From the NCBI GenBank assembly GCA_964023275.1, contig OZ029929.1, positions 5,536,881 to 5,600,880 on the forward strand: a DNA stretch of 64,000 nucleotides, read 5' to 3'. Of this stretch, positions 60,601 through 64,000 are shown piece by piece. A model generated the notes under the pieces. That model searched no databases. It was not told where the DNA came from and worked only from the letters and a program-made list of their open reading frames with translations. Each line of letters begins with the position of its first letter. Positions within the stretch are counted from its first letter, which is position 1. This DNA is from Norana najaformis. Taxonomy: Eukaryota > Annelida > Clitellata > Crassiclitellata > Hormogastridae. The position numbers and the translations under genes are program-made.

Positions 60601-61639
60601 ATACTTGATCTTACCAACTTTATCTTGGCTTACCTTACCTTATTCCTTATCTTACCTGTGTTATCTTTGCTTATCATACCCAGCCTTTGTGTTTGAGTTT
60701 TAGGCAGAATGAACGGCGACCTCTGGCTGGTCTCAAGGTCGTTGTCTCAACCGAAAACCGAAATTTTGTCGATGTTTGGATTGAGATTTTAGAAGCGGCC
60801 GGTTGCCAACTGATTCCAAAAATACCGGCAAGAATTACAGGTATGTGAAAATCAACACCTGTGTGAATAGTTGTTACATTATAATAATAACTCCATAATC
60901 AGTGCACACTTAAAGCAATCTTGAACAAACCAAACCATGTCTTACAACAGCTACTCCCACCAGTTAAAACCCTCAGTTATTCCTACGGTCCCACACCCAT
61001 GACAGTATTATTCCTCCTGATAATTTAACGCATAAATGTTTTATTATTAGGATGTTGTGTGCATATTAAGCTTTTCTTGTGTGCTTAAATACTTGTAAAC
61101 CGATGTGTGATTAGCTGTTGGTTAATAAAGAATATACTTAATTACCAGTAGTTGGAACTCAAGACATTCAGATGAACCCTCTCTCTCAGACACACCCCAA
61201 ACCTTCCTACTGTACTCGAACCTTCTGATTTGAAGTTTAAAATTTAGAGGCTTAAAGTTGGAGGTGACGGCGGTGAATTCTGATGCATGATTGTAAAACA
61301 ATTTGGGGAAACAACAGTCCAACAAAGTTGAGGGGTTTACAAAGGTGCTACATAAATGCTTTGATAGATATGAGTGCATATGTATACATGCATGCATGTA
61401 TGCATTCATACATACATTAAATGATTCAAATGTAGTCAGTAAGTTCTGTTCTTTTGGTTGCAGTTGAGCATGCAGTAGATGTTGTTGTCTCTGATGGCCA
61501 CATCAGTGCTGCCACCTGGCAGTTATCGCAGAGGAGGAGAATACCAGTTGTCTCTTCAGAGTGGGTTGTTCAGTGCCTTGTTACTGGTTCTAGGCTTGAA
61601 TACGCTGGTCACCCGAAATACTGCCATGACTATGAATGA
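28753..61639 (+). CDS. TP53BP1: 53BP1 orthologue with two tandem-Tudor modules (32 coding exons, complete)
   Basis: Exons: 28753-28809, 29859-29952, 33825-34113, 34715-34882, 35297-35415, 35783-35885, 36218-36591, 37222-37270, 37640-37737, 38019-38089, 38966-39031, 40278-40428, 41206-41482, 42660-42742, 43558-43660, 44130-44265, 44512-45054, 45811-45939, 47508-48618, 49545-49815, 50318-50547, 51471-51533, 52307-52586, 53848-53954, 55045-55368, 55760-55843, 56199-56387, 56993-57081, 57906-58031, 60224-60297, 60704-60840, 61464-61639. They sum to 6171 nt, 2056 residues (human 1972), with every phase matching. 53BP1 is a nuclear scaffold that reads H4K20me2 and ubiquitylated H2A at double-strand breaks and limits end resection. 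Seen: N-terminal CMIIPDSQE (human CLIIEDSQ), a long disordered region with scattered SQ/TQ sites for ATM-type kinases, an oligomerisation-region-like exon, two tandem Tudors, a UDR plus basic NLS, and paired BRCT domains. The start sits in an exon beginning at 28736, so the first exon is non-coding. Exons 2-16 are supported mainly by phase and splice consensus. Confidence 0.92.
28925..29130 (+). repeat. SINE family A copy in TP53BP1 intron 1
   Basis: Colinear with 19775-19975: AACCCCAAACACCACC, CTGACTTTTGGATCTTGACC, GAGCGCCTGTGAATAAGCTG, TTGGGCACTGTAGAAATCTC and GGGATTACGATTATGATT. Confidence 0.8.
29320..29715 (+). repeat. Truncated LINE 3' end in TP53BP1 intron 1
   Basis: The frame from 29410 reads LGERVFLVARPKFWNSQPVSV, matching the 'G.RAF.VAAP..WNSLP' end of non-LTR reverse transcriptases. 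The tail runs through CTTGTGCATTATAGAAGTTA to TGCAATTACAATTAC. Confidence 0.75.
30032..32656 (+). mobile_element. DNA transposon with ~120-130 bp terminal inverted repeats, in TP53BP1 intron 2
   Basis: The ends are inverted repeats. The left end (30032-30159) starts ACACTGGCCAACA. The reverse complement of the right end (32656-32539) starts ACACTGGCCAACAC. Inside, both contain in order TTGTTGCC, GACCTG or GAACTG, CTGATTC.AGAAAA and CAGGTCTAGTTT followed by GAGATAT or CAGATAT, with small indels. The element is about 2.6 kb and encloses a single intact ORF. The target duplication is unclear: ATT flanks both ends if one extra T is assigned to each terminus. The insertion lies between TP53BP1 exons 2 and 3 in the host sense orientation. 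The superfamily is not assigned. Confidence 0.85.
30636..32339 (+). CDS. Intact transposase-like ORF of the TIR element (567 codons, intronless)
   Basis: This resembles a widespread, usually unnamed class of intronless ORFs found in many copies in invertebrate genomes. The N-terminus has CX2C pairs at C16/C19, C60/C63 and C96/C99, a likely zinc-binding, ZAD-like module (FCYICGEYTL, then VCKTCIEQLRHW, then DDCYFC). An acidic serine-rich linker follows (about 145-180). The C-terminal half looks like an RNase H/DDE fold. D264 lies in LFIDSSKRSLKCVLL, D318 in VICVDLKMVNFL, and E516 in EEQGERFHQDIK is a candidate third acid. A CFLC pair (C337/C340) and PPLHIKLGLMKQFV lie between. TIRs around the ORF support a transposase role; the catalytic assignment is inference. 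There are no frameshifts or stops, so insertion is fairly recent or the ORF is under selection. It is read in the same direction as TP53BP1, probably from its own promoter in 30160-30635. Confidence 0.8.
   Translation: MATSRRSCINHPDIFCYICGEYTLKANRKPISEFVKRAYVGYFGVKLGDQDKQWAPHTVCKTCIEQLRHWTIGKRSCLKFGVPMVWREQINHFDDCYFCMVNIIGINRNNRHKLSYPDIPSARRPVPHSDIVPVPPFRELPQLSDDETCMSNIGQDDESEESGGSDSDFQSTSHSERFDQKELSDLIRDLNLSKESSELLASRLKEKNALQPGTKITIYRNREKDLLPFFTEDNNLVFCNDISNLLKKIGLSDYSPDEWRLFIDSSKRSLKCVLLNNGNKFGSIPIGHSTRMKEEYNAISLVLEKIKYKEHQWVICVDLKMVNFLLGQQSGYTKYPCFLCLWDSRAKHEHWTRKDWPSRKDLVVGAQNVIKESLVARDRIILPPLHIKLGLMKQFVRALNKEGSCSEYIVHKLPGITMEKLKAGIFDGPQIRQLMNDPLFIPSMNEIESCAWSSFVLVTKNFLGNKKADNYAQLVEDMLLHFNKLGCNMSIKVHYLHSHLDRFPENLGDFSEEQGERFHQDIKTMENRYQGRWDAHMMADYCWNIMRDCSGRCHTRKSYKRSFFGVE
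32700..32940 (-). repeat. Truncated LINE 3' end (minus) beside the transposon
   Basis: The reverse complement keeps GRLKLCLCWTYQLELPF (decayed 'F.YAGP..WNSLPF') and VYYL, then a tail ending GTGCTTTATAAATGCCAAATAACAATTACAATAC, as in the copies at 18400 and 22335. Confidence 0.65.
34440..34570 (+). repeat. Dispersed repeat D, copy 1
   Basis: TAGGCACCCCTAATTATGCT followed by GGACTT...TCTGGGTCTGCTTTTTCTATCCC corresponds to TAGGCAGCCCTAATTTAGAG...GGGTCTGCCATTTGTATCCC at 38260-38320. A TTAAATGTTGGGACCA block is locally duplicated at 34538-34582. It is probably the 3' end of a LINE. Confidence 0.55.
36001..36180 (+). repeat. tRNA-derived SINE (tRNA-Thr-like head) in TP53BP1 intron 6
   Basis: GGTAGCCAACTGGATAGAGC and GGCTTGTAACG, then GGGTTCGAGAC, form a tRNA-Thr(TGT)-like head. 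The body GGTTACTGTGTAGGGACATT is shared with 14290-14465. Confidence 0.75.
36660..37130 (+). repeat. 78-bp tandem array, six units, each with a 3'-splice-site-like motif
   Basis: The motif CTGTATTTCAG starts at 36711, 36789, 36867, 36945 and 37023, spaced exactly 78 bp. A sixth unit has TGTATTTCAA near 37103. Units read GTGTTACCATATTTTCATAA, then GATTTTATAGCTCATATCTG, then the CAG motif and CAAGTGTTTAAGACTTGTAG. The array lies in TP53BP1 intron 7, just upstream of the acceptor at 37221. Because 78 is a multiple of three, one frame stays open for 119 codons. Confidence 0.95.
38255..38400 (+). repeat. Dispersed repeat D, copy 2
   Basis: See 34440-34570. It ends in GGAATCAATAAAGTTTTCATTCATTAAG, which looks like a retroelement 3' end with an internal AATAAA. 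Confidence 0.55.
39134..39695 (+). mobile_element. Decayed LINE reverse-transcriptase C-terminus in TP53BP1 intron 11
   Basis: The frame reads IVRAKLDFCNLLLYGSTKSN, LAKLQHVQNSLVQLMTG, HHITPILAKPHWLPVSSRI and ISKIALLACKTL, the standard C-terminal order of CR1/L2/Jockey-type non-LTR reverse transcriptases ('LDYCNSLLYG...LQ.VQN..AR...HITP.L..LHWLPV..RI.FKI'). After a frameshift near 39440 it continues as SAPAIWNSLSLF. The element is 5'-truncated and broken by stops and frameshifts. Confidence 0.88.
39895..40145 (+). repeat. ATGTTATGTTAC-type tandem duplication
   Basis: About 100 bp rich in TGTTATGTTACT...CTTATGTTATTCTGTGGCAT occurs twice (about 39905-40005 and 40040-40130). Confidence 0.8.
42000..42310 (+). 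repeat. (AAT)n microsatellite
   Basis: Long imperfect AAT/ATA trinucleotide repeats in TP53BP1 intron 13, with an inverted AATAATATTATTATT at 42282-42306. Confidence 0.9.
45095..45265 (+). repeat. GGCTGGYTGR-type imperfect repeat
   Basis: Repeated TGGCTGGCTG, TTGGTTTATTGGCTGG and GACTGGTTGG motifs occur just after TP53BP1 exon 17. Confidence 0.7.
45535..45735 (+). repeat. SINE tail plus tRNA-like element fragment
   Basis: AGAGGTGCTATATAAATGTC ends one element at about 45585. A diverged tRNA-like segment follows (GGTAGAGTGCCTGCCTGTTA, then TGGATTTGAGC). Confidence 0.5.
45811..45939 (+). other. TP53BP1: TP53BP1 exon 18: oligomerisation-region-like segment (residues 928-970)
   Basis: LGEVLHVTTTIKSVVERSSTFVMEF lines up with the human segment HVLHRHMRTIREVRTLVTRV and its continuation, which contains the 53BP1 oligomerisation domain. 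The following exon then has SREVDTYEEILSP and SLSSGDMGDVSSLEHKSS, parallel to the human SSGDLGDISSFSSKASS. This colinearity anchors the mid-protein alignment. The exon is phase 0 on both sides, 43 codons. Confidence 0.75.
46085..46690 (-). mobile_element. Decayed LINE 3' region (minus strand)
   Basis: The reverse complement of 46400-46670 reads RIKFKILLLGQSSLARSAS and further traces of the 'RI.FKILLLTYKALHG.AP.YI' block. The end nearest 46090 is the reverse complement of the GTTCCTAAAATGCACTCTATAAAAGT tail type. Confidence 0.65.
48336..48413 (+). repeat. TP53BP1: Perfect 39-bp tandem duplication inside TP53BP1 exon 19
   Basis: The 39 bases at 48336-48374 are repeated without change at 48375-48413, giving two copies of MESEIPDTCLSTE. 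The frame is kept. It lies in the disordered region about 95 codons before the first Tudor module. Confidence 0.97.
48825..48995 (+). repeat. 23-bp minisatellite, about 7 copies
   Basis: Units TTACCTTACGTGGTAGTACTGAG, varying at ACGTGG/ATGTGG/ACATGG, in TP53BP1 intron 19. Confidence 0.93.
49545..50420 (+). other. TP53BP1: TP53BP1 tandem-Tudor module 1 (exons 20-21, residues about 1342-1450)
   Basis: The first Tudor fold is LAKWKDHHFYPGEVV...CRVLFDDGNQLTVKTDQVIPV. The second is VLADCGSGWSEPVTVISHW...SGYVVRKDSETR continuing across the intron into SPRDIKILRSQISLNKEQ, parallel to human QRKWYKRMAVILSLEQG. Cage residues by alignment to human W1495, Y1502, F1519, D1521 and Y1523 are W1348, Y1354, F1371, D1373 and N1375. 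Exon 20 is phase 1 to 2, exon 21 phase 2 to 1. The module is additional to the canonical one downstream. Confidence 0.88.
50690..50875 (+). repeat. Truncated LINE 3' end in TP53BP1 intron 21
   Basis: The frame reads SFWSNLPLQILNLAQETFTAYLK and then TTTAGAAATGTTAAATAGCC, parallel to the copy at 5720-5975. Confidence 0.65.
52021..52314 (+). repeat. Direct duplication of ~115 bp that includes the splice acceptor of exon 23
   Basis: Copy 1 is 52021-52143 and copy 2 is 52195-52313. Both contain ATTACCTTGC, ACATTT...CCTTACCTTG, TTTACTTTACATCTACACAT, TTATCATYGCYCTTTTTAG and then GACTA. Copy 2 supplies the real exon 23 acceptor (cut after 52306). Copy 1 gives an equally good AG at 52136-52138, followed by a SINE-like GCTATATAAATC tail. 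Confidence 0.9.
52307..53954 (+). other. TP53BP1: TP53BP1 tandem-Tudor module 2 (exons 23-24, residues about 1530-1650)
   Basis: The first fold is FARWSDRYFYPAYV...CTVAFEDGSESRVAQTDIFVC. The second is VMAEREGLDWSEVAKVIGHF...VGYMVEFGDGSQSR followed by LARKGVTLNQLQAGLMLSSL. Cage-equivalent residues are W1536, Y1542, F1559, D1561 and S1563. It lies directly before the UDR-like segment, so it corresponds in position to the single human module. Exons are phase 1 to 2 and 2 to 1, the same as module 1. Confidence 0.9.
53270..53805 (+). repeat. Dispersed repeat C, plus copy, in TP53BP1 intron 23
   Basis: 53560-53800 matches the reverse complement of 18110-18350 (CGTGCTTCAGGAACT, GTTGGGAATCTGTTGGTA, CTATTCTGTTCTTAATAACA) and ends in GAGAGGCGCTATACAAATTTCTGATTACAGTTAC, a SINE/LINE tail. 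Confidence 0.7.
54150..54665 (+). repeat. 16-bp satellite with higher-order structure, about 30 units
   Basis: GTAGCTATTAGTGAAC units (C/T and T/A variants) are grouped into blocks separated by AAGTGCAACAAGATGCAATACT spacers, in TP53BP1 intron 24. Confidence 0.95.
55045..55140 (+). other. TP53BP1: TP53BP1 exon 25 start: UDR-like segment and basic NLS
   Basis: Across the exon 24/25 join the protein reads NVTLENLREGKRRRLPGSAS. Human has DISLDNLVEGKRKRRSNVSS, the end of the ubiquitylation-dependent recruitment motif followed by the NLS. The conservation suggests recognition of ubiquitylated H2A is kept. It follows module 2, which places that module as the canonical one. Confidence 0.85.
57573..57720 (-). 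repeat. LINE-like 3' end with (ATTG)n tail (minus strand)
   Basis: On the minus strand the element ends ...GGGATCAATAAAGAGTCA followed by (ATCA)n, at 57573-57605 on the plus strand. This end structure is common in non-LTR retrotransposons. It sits in TP53BP1 intron 28. Confidence 0.6.
58285..58445 (+). repeat. Truncated LINE 3' end with a clear RT C-terminal trace
   Basis: One open frame reads FSRAGPHPWNSLPPALRHSS and then LSFSKQLKTYLFF, nearly the consensus end of CR1/L2/Jockey-type reverse transcriptases. The GTGCTTTTGAGGTGAATTCATAAATTA tail follows. It lies in TP53BP1 intron 29. Confidence 0.8.
60310..60392 (-). repeat. SINE family A fragment
   Basis: Reverse complement: GCGCCTGTGAATAAGCTGGT, CCTCGTGACGTGGCTTTCGT and TGGGCGCTGTAGAAATCTCG. 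It lies immediately after TP53BP1 exon 30. Confidence 0.8.
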
Positions 61640-62895
61640 CCACGAATTCTTGCCTTCCTTCAGACTGTGAATGACGACCTCATTATAGGATTTCACTAGA
61701 ATCTTTTAATTTCATTCTTTTGACATTTGCAACTGTGCATGTTTCATAGACAATGTTTAAATGAATAAGTAGCTGCTGTAGCAGTTGACGATTCGGTTCA
61801 TAGCCATTGCAGGCGAAACCTTCGTTATACACTGGCACCTTCTAAGCAGAAGCTCGTGTCCACTGTAGGGATATAGTGGAAGCGCTCATTTTCTTTCTCA
61901 GGGGCAGTGACTGGGAAAGGGATAAATTCAGTTTGTAAGTCCAGTATGTAACTTGCTATATGCATAGTCTTATTATAGTATTGTGTAGTGTTTGACTCCT
62001 CAAGCACCTCGGTGTAGTTTTTATGCAACTTTCACTATGACATTACAGTTTGTTTTTACTCTATGGGGACAGATTACTAGAGTAAGTAGACTAAGTTTCA
62101 GTCAGATTACAGACATTTCAGTTACTTTCAAACAAGATTATTACCCAAAGTAAGGTATTCTAGTGTACTCTGAGACAGCAAGACAGTGGTCTTTACCTGT
62201 ACCTGACAGATTAGTGAAAATGATTAAAGTTCATGCTTTAGCAGGCTCTGAGAAGGTGCTCGCTTTTTCATATTTGAGCCCGGGCCCCTGCAGTTGTGGG
62301 TGCTGCAGGCTCATGATTAAGCTACTCTTCTTAGATGGAGTAATTGAAATTTATCAACACTTTGTGCATTTGGCGATCGGTTTAATGACTAATCTTGTTT
62401 TTATCTTGTCCTGTGAACATCTGTAGGTTGTTTTGACTGTTAGTTTGTCTGAGTTTGTTGGAATGTGTTAGTGCTTGTAGTGTTCTTTTTCTGCAGTGAT
62501 CTTGTTTAACTGTCTTTTGAATATTTTTAGGGTAAGGATATTTTTAAAAGCACGTTATTTTACTGGTACTATTTTTTCTGTTGCTTACATATAAAGGGAA
62601 CTTCTGTTTGTTTAATTATGTTGATATATGTTACTGTTTTTATTTTCATTTGTTTTGCTTGGTTAGATTTTAGTTTTGTACGATTAATTGATTGGTACTT
62701 CACTGATCAAACAGGAATTCAGTTTATAAGGATTTGTTTCTTTTTGCAACCGCTGAGTGCCCCAGAAGGCAACACATTTTGGAACATTTTGTATGAAATG
62801 GTGCGAATATTGCATTCTGGCTATTTGTGCTGATTTGTTGTTTAGCTGTTTACCTTGGTACAATTAAAATAAAGCTGTGACTGGTTGTTACCTCT
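61640..62895 (+). other. TP53BP1 3' untranslated region (inferred)
   Basis: From the stop to the first well-placed AATAAA (62868-62873) there is about 1.25 kb of T-rich sequence with no coding signal and no obvious repeat. Confidence 0.6.
62868..62873 (+). promoter_or_regulatory. Candidate polyadenylation signal of TP53BP1
   Basis: AATAAA followed by GCTGTGACTGGTTGTTACC, a GT-rich downstream context consistent with a cleavage site. Confidence 0.6.
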
Positions 62896-63720
62896 ATATA
62901 CCTCCTACCAAAGAGAAAACAGATTTGAAATTAACTTGTGAACCTTTAAGGGGAAAAGTGGGCCCAGTCTGGATCTCACGTACCTCATCTTAGTGATGCC
63001 TTTCAGGAACAAAAATTAGGTTCAGGCAGAACGTATTAAGATTTTAGGTGTTATGTGCTCTAGTCCAGTGGCAGATGAATAGATGTTTTATATATATAAT
63101 ATATATATACATATATAGCATATAGCCTTTTAGCGGTTACTAATACATAACTGAACCTAAACTTGAACTCGATCATTGTTAGTGTGATGAATTTGGAGCT
63201 TCGCGGATTCCAAATATAATTGCGCTATAAAATTTCGTAATTAATGGAAGTTTAGGGAAACAGCGCATTCAGACCCACCTCCGGTCGACGAAGGTTCCAA
63301 TAAATAATGGCGGCAGGTCTGATTTTAGTAAAAATTACAACTCTAAACTGATGAAAACTTTTTTTCTAAAATGTTTTGTGATTTCAGCGCTTCTGTCATT
63401 AGCAGTACATATCCGTCACCTAGTTTCTCGTACTTGGCGTCATTTAGAGTATTTTTATGTCCCTACCATGCAGATGGTGTAGCTGTAATTGGTCATTATA
63501 TCAGTCACAGCCTCTGTAATTAGGTTCTCGTTATCTTCGTAATGTTTCCTTTAATACTGGCGGTAACGTTTTTAGGCCACAGAAGACTGGTTTAGGTCAA
63601 GGCAATTTTTGACCCGTTTAATATGTGCCTAATAAGGCCAACCGATACCCGCTCGATGGAGATATTAAGTGAATGAGATAGATTGGATGATAGCGCTGTT
63701 AGGTAAATGACAGGTAAGCA
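62896..63720. other. Intergenic sequence after TP53BP1
   Basis: No gene was seen. A (TA)n run occurs at 63080-63120; the rest shows no recognisable feature. Confidence 0.5.
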
Positions 63721-63994
63721 GGTTGATTGGATGAGTCTTGCATGTAAGGAGAGCTATCTTGTACACGATTCTGCTGCTGACTTGCAGCTAATGTAGCTTT
63801 GCTAATACTGGAGTGACGTGATCAAACCTGCAGGTTCCTGTCACTAGTTGGGCTATGAGTTCTGGACACATTGCAGTTGGCAATGCTAGACTTTGTAATG
63901 CTGTATAGCAGTGAATTACAGTTTTAGCTCTCACTACACTACAAGCGACTGTCTTCATAAGTTTCGGTAGCAAGCATGATCGAACTTGATGCAT
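63720..63994 (-). mobile_element. Decayed LINE reverse-transcriptase fragment (minus strand)
   Basis: The minus frame reads ACSVVRAKTVIHCYTALQSL, then LIAQLVTGTCRFDHVTPVLAKLH and, past a stop, SSRIVYKIALLTCK. This is parallel to 39134-39400 and suggests the same LINE family. Confidence 0.8.
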
Positions 63995-64000
63995 GGATTT

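Larger units (their letters stand above)
55760..61639 (+). other. TP53BP1: TP53BP1 C-terminal tandem BRCT domains (exons 26-32)
   Basis: BRCT1 runs from about residue 1800: SRVFCGMTFILTHV, then FDKLYLCEQIESGGGEVIHEF, then NCFLISDTHQRTRKYFCALA and IPCVSHLWICNSC. BRCT2 runs from about 1955: LAGLKVVVSTENRNFVDVW, IEILEAAGC, VDVVVSDGHISA, IPVVSSEWVVQCL and HPKYCHDYE before the stop at 61637-61639. Each block matches the order in human 53BP1, whose BRCT pair binds p53 and gamma-H2AX. Intron 26 uses a GC donor (CAG|GCAAGT at 55844). Confidence 0.93.

Overview
This is a eukaryotic, metazoan nuclear window. Coding sequence is split into short GT-AG exons, introns are long, and the space between genes is filled with SINE-like elements, truncated LINE 3' ends, microsatellites and minisatellites. 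Gene content and the repeats ending in 'GCGCTATATAAAT'-type tails suggest an invertebrate animal, probably marine, but I cannot name a taxon. No rRNA gene, CRISPR array or bacterial-type operon was seen.

Layout. (1) 648-3635 (+): the last five exons of an MROH1-like HEAT-repeat gene whose 5' part lies left of the window. Bases 1-305 hold a diverged duplicate of a CIAPIN1 exon and intron. (2) 4871-8931 (-): complete coding sequence of CIAPIN1 (anamorsin, six coding exons, 278 codons), convergent with MROH1. (3) 8932-20533: about 11.6 kb with no gene found, dense in SINEs and simple repeats. (4) 20534-23769 (+): complete four-exon alkaline ceramidase (ACER1/2 type, 288 codons). (5) 23770-28735: intergenic repeats. 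(6) 28753-61639 (+): a 32-exon gene of 2056 codons that I reconstruct as TP53BP1 (53BP1). All 31 introns join in one consistent frame. A DNA transposon with long terminal inverted repeats and an intact 567-codon ORF (30032-32656) sits in its second intron, and other introns carry LINE and SINE fragments and several minisatellites. (7) 61640-64000: the 3' UTR with a polyadenylation signal near 62868, then LINE debris.

The most notable observation is in the 53BP1 gene. It encodes two complete tandem-Tudor modules (four Tudor folds), where human 53BP1 has one. The second module is in the canonical place, directly before the ubiquitin-recruitment (UDR) and basic NLS segment. The first is an additional copy upstream. 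Both are encoded by two-exon units with the same intron phases, which points to an internal exon duplication. Both keep most of the methyl-lysine cage and differ from human at the same cage position.

The genes are not a functional cluster. CIAPIN1 acts in cytosolic Fe-S assembly, ACER in sphingolipid breakdown, 53BP1 in DNA double-strand-break signalling, and MROH1 is a HEAT-repeat protein. Splice sites were called by eye from consensus, phase continuity and family similarity.
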